A stretch of 64,000 nt of DNA, from positions 3,472,001-3,536,000 of the forward strand of contig NZ_CP126604.1 of the NCBI RefSeq assembly GCF_008364625.2, read 5' to 3'. Below, piece by piece: positions 35,501 through 42,437 of this stretch (position 1 is the first letter of the stretch; every line of letters starts with the position of its first letter). The translations under genes were made by a program, and so were the position numbers. The notes under the pieces are model-generated. The model was not told where the DNA came from. It saw only the letters and a program-made list of their open reading frames with translations, and did not search any database. The stretch comes from Enterobacter dykesii (GTDB taxonomy: Bacteria > Pseudomonadota > Gammaproteobacteria > Enterobacterales > Enterobacteriaceae).

Positions 35501-36598
35501 ACGTCGGTCTACTCCGATACCACCGTGGGCGTCGCCAGTTGGACGACCGCGCTGCTTTCATCAACCCAGGGCAGCGGCAGCGGAACCTTCGTGGTCGACG
35601 CGAACACCGCGCTGCACAACGCGTCGCTGCACTTTAGCGTGGCCTCGCTGCTGTCGCTGGGCGGACTGACGGTGAACTGGTCTATTAGCGACGGTTCGGG
35701 AGTTATCCGCAGCGGCTCCTTCAGCGGCGCCTCGCTGCTGGGCGGCAGTATCGACGTTCCGCTCACCGGGCTGGATCTGAACGCCGGGACCTATACGCTG
35801 AGCTTTACCGGTAGCGTACCGGGGCTGAGCGTGGGGAACATCACCATCACGCCAAGCGTGAACGGCACCACCTACTCGCTGAGTGATTTTGACGTCACCG
35901 GCAGCCACACCGTCAACGGCAATATCTTTGACGGCACCGATTCTGGCGGCGTCCTGGATCAGCTCCACTCGGTGGATACCCGTCTGAGCGTGACCGGTTA
36001 CAACGGCGTGACCACCACGCTGGATCCGTATACCGGCAGCGCAACGGTGAACATTGTCGGTCATTACGGCACGCTGGCGATCGGCGCGGACGGTCACTAC
36101 ACCTATACCCTCAACAGCGGGGTATCGCTCTCAACCATGACCTCGAAGGAGACCTTCAACTACACCCTGACCGACTCAACCGGTAGAACGGACAGCGCCA
36201 CGCTGACCATCAATATGGCGCCACAGTTCATCAGCTCTGAGCATAACGACGCTATCACCGGTACGGCCTACGGCGATACGCTGATTTACCAGGTGCTGAA
36301 CAGTACGGTGGGGAATGGCACGGCGGGTAACGTCAGCAGCACCGCGGGCGATCACTGGACCGGCTTCTCGCTGGCGCAGGGGGACAAAATCGACATCGGC
36401 GATCTGCTGGTCGGCTGGAACGGTAGCTCCGCGACGCTGGGGAATTATCTCCATGTCACTAATAGTAATGGCAATACCGTGATCTCCATCGACCGTGACG
36501 GTGCGGGAGGCACCTACACTAATACCACGCTCGTTACGCTTGATGGCGTTCAGACCACCTACGACGAGCTTGTTAACCAGCAACACATCATTACCTGA
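26540..36598 (+). CDS. bapA: BapA-like giant biofilm adhesin, type I secreted, 3352 aa
   Basis: The N-terminal 150 residues match the BapA prefix region (beta-rich, then an AAIWPWALGGIAAAGGIAAA hydrophobic stretch and a Ser/Gly linker), which can retain the protein at the outer membrane. About 23 Ig-like repeats of roughly 90-105 residues follow (about 155-2450), each with TxxGTAExGSTV, WSFTP, DGxHxxTxxATDxAGNxS and TVDTTAPxAPxI signatures. Next come three VCBS-like units (QYGTLTINRDGSYTYNL, EYGTLTIN, HYGTLAIGADGHYTYTL). The C-terminal 130 residues are a VCA0849-type type I secretion signal (SSEHNDAITGTAYGDTL, then FSLAQGDKIDIGDLL and GGTYTNTTLVTLDG). It is followed by its exporter genes. Proximity to ssrA and nrdHIEF matches Salmonella bapABCD. 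Confidence 0.9.
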   Translation: MSQISVISKLTGVETTTEGTQITLSHSSIVELHVERASVSHFARNGNDLLVTLHSGEVITLKNFYVTDAQGVSQLVLQDSNGALWWIEDPTGAATYESIASTDVLLAASGSDAGGAAIWPWALGGIAAAGGIAAAASSGGGGDSGSSNNSADPDTTAPNAPSGLKFSSDGKTVTGTAEPGSTITLKDANGNVIGTGKTGSDGNFTVSLDTPLTNGEQVTATATDNAGNTSPGTTLNAPDTTAPDAPAITSVTDDIAPQTGAVSNGGSTNDQRPQLTGTGEAGSTVTIYDGGVAIGTAVVASNGTWTFTPSVVLSESTHQITVRATDTAGNTGPASPVFTLTVDLTPPDAPTAIVLTDDTGVIKGTITSGASTDASLPILAGTGEPGGTITIYDNGVVVGTTTVLPNGTWSVTPNGPLPDGTHSITVTETDAAGNLSATSEPVIFTVDTTPPSAPGNLVVSNDGGTISGIAEAGSTVTIREGDVTLGTAVADSQGNFSLTLTPPKVNGEILTADATDTAGNTGPATSAASPDITPPQTPVIVSVIDDVQATTGPVGQNGLTNDRAPTVNGTGEAGSTITIYNGSDVLGTVVVPSSGLWSFTPPAPLTDGTYELTAKATDPAGNPSGLSAPWTINVDGTAPGAPVISQVVDDVPGRTGSLDINETTNDATLTLSGTAEPNATVTLRVDGVAIGTTVANGLGVWIFTPDTPIAEGPHTLTAVATDAAGNTSGVSNTWTLTIDSVAPAAPVITQVLDDVPERLGALNPNDSTNDTTPTLYGTAEPGSTVTIRLDGTDLVTVPVDNNGAWTYTLTTPLVSGPHTFTVVATDTAGNTSQPSGGFTLTVDTTPPAAATIATVTDDVGGVQGTLSSGDTTDDTQPLLQGTAPADATITVYDGATLLGTATLDGSGGWSFTPVTPLTDGPHSLTVHATDAAGNTTISSPFVLTVDTVAPATPGIPVITVNPDGADTTLNPGETTRDTTPTLSGTGTAGDTVTIYNNGTKLDDVIVDGTGNWSWTPSPPLSGGTYDITLTVTNVDGTGNESAPSQPITFTIDTEAPATPAAPTVTDSVTQITGPVPNGGTTNDPRPVLSGTGTPNDVINITDTVNGISTVVGTVTVDSSGNWSWRPGSDIAEGSHAWTATATDEAGNVSDPSPAITIVVDTLAPDTPVIGAVGGAPDGGFITDTTPTVGGTGVNGETVIVYNNGVEVGRVVVVNGEWSLTLPTQTDGPLNITVAGVDAAGNVSAPSSVFTVTLDTVAPGIPQINAVSDSQLTNNVLYTRDGAPTLTGTSEPGTTVIVSVDGIPSGVPVTIQPDGSWSWTAGTTLSDGPHTFTVSATDAAGNASGTSAPLSVTVDTQDPTAPGNLSLAPEGTPLTGTAEAGALITVKDSGGNVIGTGVATGGNFSIAVSPAPQDGATLTVTATDASGRTSPDATYNVTGTLPNLPDVPIITAIVDDADPVTGDVKGKTTNDTTPTLTGTAEAGSLITIYQDGSATPLTTVTADGSGNWSYTPAALGEGLHTFEVTATLNGQTSGRSPAASVTVDLTAPGTPAIGAVIDDVGPGTGPLTSGQTTNDNQPTLTGTGAVGDTISIYNNGVLLGTAEVGNTGTWSYTTPVLAEGNNVLTIRETDPAGNQSGPSAGFTVVVDSVSATPVITNVTDNVGNAATTVVSGSETNDATPTLSGTADANSVVTIFDGGTQIAVVTADGTGAWTFTPDTALGEGSHSFTVRATDPLGNVSAVSAPWSIEVDLTAPTVPTLDNVNDNAPGGAQGNLTSGQVTNDSTPTISGTGQAGSTIHIMNNGTQIGTALVDGSGNWSFTPTAPLGDGSYSLRAYATDTAGNASANSSVFAFTIDTAAPGVPVVTSVIDDVGPVTGTLTSGNSTNDARPTFSGTGDVGSTVHVIVDGSEIGTAVVNAQGSWTFTPGTDLPDGPHAITFNATDVAGNTGSTTAPFNLTVDTGVPSAPVISTAGDNAGSIQTPLSSGQSTDDTTPTLNGTATANATVTVYENGQPVGTVQADGTGAWSFTPSTPLTSGSHTWTATVTDAAGNVSLNSPDFTLIVDTTAPNAPVISQAIDDVGTITGPLTSGQTTDDTVPRLVGTSEPFATVKIYEGTTLVGTGTADGNGSWSILLNTTLTAGAHSFTAQATDAAGNTSVSSTSFSLTVDTTPPALPVLTSILDDVGNAATPVANGGFTNDAQPTLSGTAEAGSTVKIFDNGVQIGSVTATGGAWSFTPSPALANGPHNLTFTATDAVGNASAPTAGYVINVDTLAPGAPVISSVIDDVGSVTGPVTGTNPTNDTRPTLSGTAEANATVRIYDGITLVGTVTADGSGNWTLPQTTTLTQGTHNFTATATDAAGNTSVASAVTTIIVDTTAPTAPTGTFNADGSVLTGTAEAGSTVAIRLADGSTVTAIAGSNGTYSYTFINKQIEGQTLQITATDAAGNTSLPGSALAPVVPLSASNNVEELDLSTTATVTNSQYSDYGFLLVGAVGNVLTLLGNDTAQVNFTVGSGGSADIVVNANATGAVLSLLNTLELVVQHYVNGAWTTVVDTGQPQFADLLTLGATGVSLNLTGLADGNYRVLSYNTNLLATGSYTSLDVAVKETGPGTVTGDTSLNGNVILDTDPTAGSDNAPAGTTISTVTNAQGVTTSVNADGTVIQGQYGTLTINRDGSYTYNLTDTSAAVIGRTESFSYTITHNGVSASANLVLSLGAGTVINGIVAVDDTASLTFDTTVSEINNGTSSQGGVTLVGINLGSTLGLNLLDDMTNPIIYNVEEGTTRTMTIQASVGGVALASVFDLYVYKFNNATQTFEQVRVESGWLRAPVLGGTSPQLTLNLPAGEYLFLLNTASGIAVLTAYTLSVLQDHVYSVASISETTTGDVLANDPVPAGTLVTEVNGVAVNSSGTTTIQGEYGTLTINSSGQYTYTLRSGVGADHISTPDTFVYTVTAPDGSKDTASLNITPTAQAMNAVNDVSTAMDVTSVHHTSVYSDTTVGVASWTTALLSSTQGSGSGTFVVDANTALHNASLHFSVASLLSLGGLTVNWSISDGSGVIRSGSFSGASLLGGSIDVPLTGLDLNAGTYTLSFTGSVPGLSVGNITITPSVNGTTYSLSDFDVTGSHTVNGNIFDGTDSGGVLDQLHSVDTRLSVTGYNGVTTTLDPYTGSATVNIVGHYGTLAIGADGHYTYTLNSGVSLSTMTSKETFNYTLTDSTGRTDSATLTINMAPQFISSEHNDAITGTAYGDTLIYQVLNSTVGNGTAGNVSSTAGDHWTGFSLAQGDKIDIGDLLVGWNGSSATLGNYLHVTNSNGNTVISIDRDGAGGTYTNTTLVTLDGVQTTYDELVNQQHIIT
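27000..33900 (+). repeat. tandem Ig-like repeat tract inside the adhesin gene
   Basis: About 23 degenerate repeats of roughly 270-315 bp encode the Ig-like modules. The most regular ones lie between about 28100 and 33600. Some units are shorter and lack the VDDVG linker (near 27000-27260, 27890-28130, 30600-30860 and 33660-33900). Such tracts expand and contract by recombination and can be collapsed in short-read assemblies. Confidence 0.85.
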
Positions 36599-36679
36599 TA
36601 GCACCTGCAGGAGATGACCCGGGCGCACAGCGCCCGGGCATAAATAATAAAGCCGTACTCTTTTTATTAGGGACATGAC

Positions 36680-38083
36680 ATGGGAATGAAGATGCCTCAC
36701 TGGTGGCTCTCGTGCTGCCTGATATCTGTGCCCGCTCTTTGCGCGAACCCGGCGGCAATCATCAATACCGGCCAGCTTCGCGAAACGCAGGAACTCCCCT
36801 CGCTCAATGGCCGCGTCGCACCTGCGGCGGGCAAAGCCGCACCCGGTTCATTGCAGCTTGGCGATGCCGTCAACCGCGCCGTCACCTGGCACCCGGCCAT
36901 CAGCGAAGCCGTGGGGAAACTCTACCAGCAGAGCGAAGAGGTGGACGTCGCTAAATCAAAATACTATCCGCAGATTAATGCCGGCGTGGACAACGGTTAT
37001 TCCCATGACGGCGACCAGAACGGCTTTACGCCGTCGCTGGTGCTCTCTCTTTCACAAATGCTCTACGACTTTGGCAAAGTGGACAGCCAGGTGCGGGCCG
37101 AGAGCGCGGGCGTTGCCCAGCAGCAGGCCAACGTGCTGGTAAGTATCGACACTATCGCCCACGATACCGCTATCGCCATGGTGCAGGTGCAAACCTGGCA
37201 GCAGATGGTCGAGACCGCTAAAGAGCAGTTCGACGCCCTCTCCTCCATTGGCAAACTGACCCGTCTGCGTAATGACGAAGGAGCCACGTCGCTCTCTGAC
37301 GTAGTACAGACCGATGCCCGTATCGAAGGCGCGCGCGCCCAGCTAATGCAGTACCAGGCAAGCCTGGACAGCGCCCGCGCCACGCTGATGAGCTTTCTCG
37401 GCTGGAACAGCCTGAACGCCATCAGCAATGACTTTCCGCAAAAGCTGGGCCGGAGCTGCGACATTGCCGAGCCGGATGACCGTCTGGTGCCCGCGGTACT
37501 TGCCGCCTGGGCGCAGGCTAACGTCGCCCAGGCGAACCTCGACTACGCCGACGCGCAGATGACGCCCACCGTCTCGCTGGAGCCGGAGGTGCGTCACTAC
37601 ATGAACGATCGCTACGCGGGGAGCGAAACCCGGGATCGCACCCAGTATTCCGCATGGGTGAAAGTGCAGATGCCGCTCTACCAGGGCGGCGGCCTCACCG
37701 CCCGGCGTAACGCTGCCGGACACGCGGTGGAGGCGGCGCAGTCCACCGTTCAGCGTACGCGTCTGGACGTTCGCCAGAAACTGCTGGAAGCCCGCAGCCA
37801 GGTGATGAGCCTGCAAAGCACGCTGCAAATTCAGGGCCGCCAGGAAGCCCTCAGCGCCCGCACCCGTGAACTGTACCAGCAGCAGTATCTCGATCTCGGC
37901 TCGCGCCCGCTGCTCGACGTGCTTAACGCCGAGCAGGAGGTCTATCAGGCGCGCTTCACCCAGCAGCAGACCCTCGGTCAGCTGCACCAGCTGCAGCTCA
38001 ACTGCCTGTATAACACCGGGCAGCTGCGTCATGCGTTCGATCTTGATAACCGCACCATCCAGACCGTGGAGATCCAGCCATGA
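36680..38083 (+). CDS. bapB: TolC-family outer-membrane channel of the adhesin exporter
   Basis: The 467-aa protein has an N-terminal signal sequence (PHWWLSCCLISVPALCA) and the two-fold TolC repeat: LGDAVNRAVTWHPAISEAVG at the start of the first half and matching coiled-coil helices (VDTIAHDTAIAMVQVQTWQ, LTRLRNDEGATSLSDVVQTDARIEGARAQL) in both halves. The start is ATG 36680 behind AGGGAC. It should form the outer-membrane duct for the giant adhesin. Its stop overlaps the next start in ATGA. Confidence 0.87.
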   Translation: MGMKMPHWWLSCCLISVPALCANPAAIINTGQLRETQELPSLNGRVAPAAGKAAPGSLQLGDAVNRAVTWHPAISEAVGKLYQQSEEVDVAKSKYYPQINAGVDNGYSHDGDQNGFTPSLVLSLSQMLYDFGKVDSQVRAESAGVAQQQANVLVSIDTIAHDTAIAMVQVQTWQQMVETAKEQFDALSSIGKLTRLRNDEGATSLSDVVQTDARIEGARAQLMQYQASLDSARATLMSFLGWNSLNAISNDFPQKLGRSCDIAEPDDRLVPAVLAAWAQANVAQANLDYADAQMTPTVSLEPEVRHYMNDRYAGSETRDRTQYSAWVKVQMPLYQGGGLTARRNAAGHAVEAAQSTVQRTRLDVRQKLLEARSQVMSLQSTLQIQGRQEALSARTRELYQQQYLDLGSRPLLDVLNAEQEVYQARFTQQQTLGQLHQLQLNCLYNTGQLRHAFDLDNRTIQTVEIQP

Positions 38084-40278
38084 AGCAACGCGAAATCCCG
38101 CAGGGTGAAATGATGACGGATGAGGCGCTGGCGCAGTGGGCGCAGGCCTTTGGTTTTGTCGCCACGCGCTACCGCGTCGCCTGCTCGCCCGGCGCGTTGA
38201 TCGCAGGCGCACCGTGGCTGAAAGGCAAACCGATGGTGCCCGCCCTCACCCAGCTGGCCCGCGAAGCGGGGCTGTCGTTTCAGCTCCTTACCGACGATCG
38301 GCAGGCGATCAACAGCTGGCGTCTGCCGGTGGTGGTGGCGATGAATGACGGCAGGATCGGCGTGATCGAGCATTTCGACGGGGACGATACGCTGGAGGTC
38401 AGCTTTTTCGACGATGAGGCCTACACCAACCGGCTGTCGATGACGGCGATGCTGCCCGCTATCCGCCACGTCATTGCCCTGCGTCCACTCGCCGCGCTGA
38501 AGGACAGCCGCGTGGACGCCTATATCTCAAAATACCGCCCGGACTGGCTCTACCGGCTGGTGATGCGCGACCTGCGCCCCTACAGCTGGGTCATGCTGGC
38601 CGCCCTCTTTATCAACGTGCTGTCGCTCTCCGGGATCGTCTTTTCCATGCAGGTGTACGACCGGGTGATCCCCGCCCAGTCCTACCCGACGCTTTACGTC
38701 CTGACTATCGGGGTGCTGATCGCCACGCTGTTTGGCTTTGTGCTTCGCGTGGCGCGCGGGCACATCATGGATCTGCTCGGCAAGCGCTCGGACATGCGCG
38801 TTTCGGATCGCGTCTTCGGCCACGCGCTGCGGCTGCGCAACAGCGCGATCCCCCGCTCCACCGGCAGCTTTATTTCTCAGCTGCGCGAGCTGGAGCAGAT
38901 CCGCGAGATGGTCACCTCGTCCACCATCTCGACGATTGTTGATCTGCCCTTCTTTCTCCTGTTCGTGGTGGTGCTGGCGATCATCGCCCCGCAGCTGGCG
39001 TGGATCGCCCCGGTCGCGGCGGTGATCATGGTCCTGCCCGGCCTGCTGCTGCAGAAGAAGCTGGCGGAGCTGGCAAAGCAGTCGGCCCATGAATCAACCC
39101 TGCGCAACGCGGTGCTGGTGGAGAGCGTGCAGGGGCTGGAGGACATCAAGCTGATGCAGGCGGAAAACCGCTTTTTGCAGCAGTGGAACAGCTATATCCA
39201 GATCACCGCCGAATCCGGCCTGCGCACCCGCGAGCTGACGCAGAACCTCATCAGCTGGGGGATGACCATTCAGAGCCTGGTTTACGCCGCCGTGATTGTG
39301 GTCGGCGCCCCGATGGTGATCGACGGCACCCTGACCACCGGCTCGGTGGTCGCCGCGTCGATGCTGGCCTCCCGCATGATCGCCCCAATGGCGACGCTGT
39401 GCGGCGTGCTGGCGCGCTGGCAGCAGGTCAAAGCGGCAAAAGAGGGGCTGGACAGCATCATGCAGCTTCCCACCGAAAACCAGCGCGAGGAGACACCGAT
39501 CCGCCAGGACGTGCTGCGCGGTCATTACCTCTTCGAGCAGGCGCAGTTCCGCTATCAGCCGGACGATCCGCGCATGGCGCTGCGCATTAACCGGCTGGAG
39601 ATCCGGCCGGGAGAAAAAGTGGCGATCCTCGGGCGCAACGGCGCGGGCAAATCGACCCTGCTGCAGGCCATGGCGGGCGGGATGGATCTGGCGGCCGGCG
39701 AGCTGCGGCTTGATAACTTCAGCCTGCCGCATCTCGACGTCGCCGACGTGCGGCGCAACGTCGGCTTTATGACCCAGAACGCCCGGCTGTTTTACGGCAC
39801 TCTGCGCGAAAACATCATCCTCGGCATGCCGCGCGCTACCGACGAAGAGATTTTCGAGGCGCTGGAGCTAACCGGCGCGGCAGGCTTCGTGCAGAAGCTG
39901 CCCAAGGGGCTGGACTACCCGATCATGGAAAACGGCGTGGGATTATCCGGCGGGCAACGCCAGTCGATTCTGCTGGCGCGAATGCTCCTGCGCGATCCGA
40001 ATATTGTGCTGATGGATGAACCCACCGCGTCGCTGGACGAGCACACCGAGCGGGAATTTATCCAGCGTCTGGGCGACTGGCTCGGGCATCGCACCCTGAT
40101 TGTCGCCACGCATCGCGTACCGGTGCTGGAACTGGTGGAGCGCGTCGTGGTGTTGAAAGAGGGAATGCTGGTGATGGACGCGCCAAAGGCCCAGGCGCTG
40201 AACAACAGCCGTATGCAGCAGCAACAGCAGCAGGCAGCAACTGGACGGGAGTGGAAAAATGAAAATCAGTCAGCGTGA
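38080..40278 (+). CDS. bapC: type I secretion ABC transporter (LapB-like)
   Basis: The 732-aa protein has an N-terminal C39-like domain (to about 125) without the catalytic Cys, typical of transporters for large adhesins. A six-helix membrane domain follows (about 155-440: WVMLAALFINVLSLSGIVF, LPFFLLFVVVLAIIA, and others), then an ATPase with Walker A LGRNGAGKST (about 515-524), signature LSGGQRQ and Walker B IVLMDEPTASLD. It drives export of the adhesin across the inner membrane. The Gln-rich C terminus (QQQQQQAA) is a low-complexity tail. Confidence 0.92.
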   Translation: MKQREIPQGEMMTDEALAQWAQAFGFVATRYRVACSPGALIAGAPWLKGKPMVPALTQLAREAGLSFQLLTDDRQAINSWRLPVVVAMNDGRIGVIEHFDGDDTLEVSFFDDEAYTNRLSMTAMLPAIRHVIALRPLAALKDSRVDAYISKYRPDWLYRLVMRDLRPYSWVMLAALFINVLSLSGIVFSMQVYDRVIPAQSYPTLYVLTIGVLIATLFGFVLRVARGHIMDLLGKRSDMRVSDRVFGHALRLRNSAIPRSTGSFISQLRELEQIREMVTSSTISTIVDLPFFLLFVVVLAIIAPQLAWIAPVAAVIMVLPGLLLQKKLAELAKQSAHESTLRNAVLVESVQGLEDIKLMQAENRFLQQWNSYIQITAESGLRTRELTQNLISWGMTIQSLVYAAVIVVGAPMVIDGTLTTGSVVAASMLASRMIAPMATLCGVLARWQQVKAAKEGLDSIMQLPTENQREETPIRQDVLRGHYLFEQAQFRYQPDDPRMALRINRLEIRPGEKVAILGRNGAGKSTLLQAMAGGMDLAAGELRLDNFSLPHLDVADVRRNVGFMTQNARLFYGTLRENIILGMPRATDEEIFEALELTGAAGFVQKLPKGLDYPIMENGVGLSGGQRQSILLARMLLRDPNIVLMDEPTASLDEHTEREFIQRLGDWLGHRTLIVATHRVPVLELVERVVVLKEGMLVMDAPKAQALNNSRMQQQQQQAATGREWKNENQSA

Positions 40279-41458
40279 CGTGGCGGCAATGGACGATCTG
40301 GATAACGCCCTCGACTCCGAAAGCGGCTACACCGGCGCGCGTCGGATCGTGATCTTCTCGCTGCTGATGTTTGTGGTGCTGGGCGTCTGGGCATGGTTTG
40401 GCGTGCTGGATGAGGTATCAACCGGCTCGGGTAAAGTGATCCCCAGCTCGCGCGAGCAGGTCTTACAGTCTCTCGACGGCGGGATCCTCACCGAGCTGAA
40501 CGTCCACGAGGGCGATCTGGTGCAGGCCGGACAGGTGCTGGCGCGGCTCGATCCGACGCGTTCCGAATCGAACGTAGGCGAAAGCGCGGCGCGCTATCGG
40601 GCCTCACTGGCCTCCAGCGCCCGCCTGTACGCCGAGGTGAACGATCTGCCGCTGAAGTTCCCCCCTTCGCTGGCGAAATGGCCGGATCTGATTGCTGACG
40701 AAACGCGCCTCTACAACTCCCGCCGCGCGCAGCTGGAGGATACCCAGCGAGAGCTGCGCGCCGCGTTAGATCTCGCCAACAAGGAGCTGGCCATCACCCA
40801 GCGGCTGGTCAAAACCGGCGCCGCCAGCCACGTGGAGGTGCTGCGCCTGCAGCGGCAGAAAAGCGATCTGGAGCTGAAGCTCACCGACGTACGCTCGCAG
40901 TATTACGTTCAGGCGCGCGAGGCGTTATCCAAAGCTAACGCGGAGGTGGATATGGTTTCGGCTATCCTCAAAGGCCGCCAGGATTCCGTCACCCGTCTGA
41001 CGGTAAAATCCCCGGTGCGCGGGATCGTGAAAAACATCAAGGTGACCACCATCGGCGGCGTGATCCCGCCCAACGGCGAGCTGATGGAGATTGTGCCGGT
41101 GGACGATCACCTGCTGATTGAAACCCGCCTGTCGCCGCGCGATATCGCCTTTATCCACCCGAACCAGGAGGCGCTGGTCAAAATCACCGCCTACGACTAC
41201 GCCATTTACGGCGGCCTGCACGGCGTGGTGGAGACGATATCCCCGGATACCATCCAGGACGAAGCCAAGCCGGAGGTGTTCTATTACCGGGTATTCATCC
41301 GCACCAGCCAGGATTACCTGGTCAATAAGGCGGGCAGGCACTTCTCGATTGTGCCGGGGATGATTGCGACGGTGGACATTAAGACCGGAGAGAAAACGGT
41401 GCTGGATTATCTGATCAAGCCGTTTAACCGGGCGAAAGAGGCGCTGAGAGAGCGGTAG
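40259..41458 (+). CDS. bapD: HlyD-family membrane fusion protein of the adhesin exporter
   Basis: The 399-aa protein has a short cytoplasmic leader, one transmembrane helix (about 32-50, VIFSLLMFVVLGVWAWFGVL), a split biotinyl-lipoyl domain (EQVLQSLDGGILTELNVHEGDLVQAGQVLARLDPT and VKSPVRGIVKNIKV), a long coiled coil between them, and a beta-barrel with a C-terminal VDIKTGEKTVLDYLIKPF. It links the ABC protein to the TolC duct. Its start overlaps the ABC gene by 20 bp, so the three exporter genes and the adhesin form one operon. Confidence 0.92.
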   Translation: MKISQRDVAAMDDLDNALDSESGYTGARRIVIFSLLMFVVLGVWAWFGVLDEVSTGSGKVIPSSREQVLQSLDGGILTELNVHEGDLVQAGQVLARLDPTRSESNVGESAARYRASLASSARLYAEVNDLPLKFPPSLAKWPDLIADETRLYNSRRAQLEDTQRELRAALDLANKELAITQRLVKTGAASHVEVLRLQRQKSDLELKLTDVRSQYYVQAREALSKANAEVDMVSAILKGRQDSVTRLTVKSPVRGIVKNIKVTTIGGVIPPNGELMEIVPVDDHLLIETRLSPRDIAFIHPNQEALVKITAYDYAIYGGLHGVVETISPDTIQDEAKPEVFYYRVFIRTSQDYLVNKAGRHFSIVPGMIATVDIKTGEKTVLDYLIKPFNRAKEALRER

Positions 41459-41464
41459 TCAATC

Positions 41465-41497
41465 GCCGGGTAGCGGCGCCGCCTTACCCGGCCTACA
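41465..41497. repeat. REP-like palindromic element after the exporter operon
   Basis: GCCGGGTAGCGGCGCCGCCTTACCCGGC followed by CTACA has the form of enterobacterial REP units and lies just after the last exporter gene. It probably stabilises or ends the long bap transcript. Confidence 0.65.
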
Positions 41498-41641
41498 TAC
41501 CCGGAGGCCCTTGCAAGCCCAGCGCCGCAGGGTATTAAACCGTACGCCAGAACTGGAACCTACCTCGGAGTATTAATCTTTAGCCATGCATCCCACTTCC
41601 CTTCAGCCATTGCCCAGGTAATATTAACCGCAGACAAAAAC

Positions 41642-41658
41642 GCACTTGCGCACAGTGC
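41642..41658. promoter_or_regulatory. inverted repeat upstream of higB (candidate HigA operator)
   Basis: GCACT-TGCGCAC-AGTGC has perfect 5-bp arms around a TGCGCA core, 51 bp before the toxin start. Position and symmetry fit the operator bound by the antitoxin for autoregulation. Confidence 0.45.
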
Positions 41659-41709
41659 AGGAGTGCATTACTATTCAATCAGCTTCAAGGACTGGAGCTC
41701 AGCACCATT

Positions 41710-42009
41710 ATGATAAGTTATTTTCGGGATCAATGGCTTGAGGATTTTTTTCTTTACGGCAGATCGAGCAATGTTATTCCTGCAAATCTGGAAACAGCGC
41801 TTGCGAGAAAGCTCGATATCATCAGGGCAGCAACATCGCACAGAGATTTGCGATCGCCACCGGGCAATATGTATGAAGCATTGAATCCTCCGCTGAAGGG
41901 ATATTCCTCAATCCGGGTAAACAGGCAATACAGGCTCGTATTTCGCTGGACAGAGGGTAAAGCAGAAGATCTCTACCTCTCTCCACACAAGTACACGCAA
42001 CACAAGTGA
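41710..42009 (+). CDS. higB: HigB-type toxin (RelE/ParE superfamily)
   Basis: The 99-aa protein follows the HigB pattern: an opening ISYFRDQWLEDFF, a middle LDIIRAATSHRDLRSPPGNMYEAL, and a C-terminal strand SIRVNRQYRLVFRWTEGKAEDLYL with the basic and Arg residues of ribosome-dependent mRNA endonucleases. It stands first, with the antitoxin 10 bp downstream, the reversed order typical for HigBA. It lies between the Bap operon and an AraC-type gene. Confidence 0.9.
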   Translation: MISYFRDQWLEDFFLYGRSSNVIPANLETALARKLDIIRAATSHRDLRSPPGNMYEALNPPLKGYSSIRVNRQYRLVFRWTEGKAEDLYLSPHKYTQHK

Positions 42010-42019
42010 GGCATCACCC

Positions 42020-42367
42020 ATGACACTTCAACAGGCACTCCGCAAACCTACCACGCCGGGCGACGTGTTGCAGTATGAGTATCTTGAACCGCTCAATCTG
42101 AAAATCAGCGATCTGGCGGAGATGCTCAATGTTCACCGCAACACCATCAGCGCGCTGGTCAATAACAATCGCAAGCTGACTGCCGATATGGCGATCAAAC
42201 TGGCAAAAGCCTTTGATACCACGATTGAATTTTGGCTGAACTTACAGCTGAACGTCGATATCTGGGAAGCGCAATCTAACTCCAGGACTCAGGAGGAGCT
42301 AAGCCGTGTAAAGACCGTTGCGGACGTCATGGCTAAGCGAAAATCTGGCCAGCCGGATGTTGCCTGA
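42020..42367 (+). CDS. higA: HigA-type antitoxin (XRE-family)
   Basis: The 115-aa protein has a helix-turn-helix LKISDLAEMLNVHRNTISALVNNNRKLTADMAIKLAKAFD, quoted for its key LAEML-VHR-ISALVN elements, with the GDVLQYEYLEPL start of HigA proteins and TIEFWLNLQ. It binds HigB and represses the operon promoter. The C-terminal tail is charged. Coupled to higB with 10 bp between genes. Confidence 0.9.
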   Translation: MTLQQALRKPTTPGDVLQYEYLEPLNLKISDLAEMLNVHRNTISALVNNNRKLTADMAIKLAKAFDTTIEFWLNLQLNVDIWEAQSNSRTQEELSRVKTVADVMAKRKSGQPDVA

Positions 42368-42437
42368 TTCGGTAAACACTTCACCTATCAATACTTTTAA
42401 TCGTTAAAAGAGCTGGATCTCAACGCAGCCACGCGTA

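Noticed and set aside
26731..36700. Many long minus-strand frames inside the adhesin gene (for example 33764-34636 and 30575-31096)
   Set aside because: They are shadows of a GC-rich, repeat-coding gene; products are low-complexity Ala/Val/Pro/Arg sequences without motifs or ribosome binding sites.
37343..38212. Minus-strand 289-codon frame over the TolC-like and ABC genes
   Set aside because: Antisense to two recognisable genes, low-complexity product, no start signal.
42394..42410. CTTTTAA-TCG-TTAAAAG hairpin after higA as terminator
   Set aside because: Short AT-only stem without a U tract; too weak to call.
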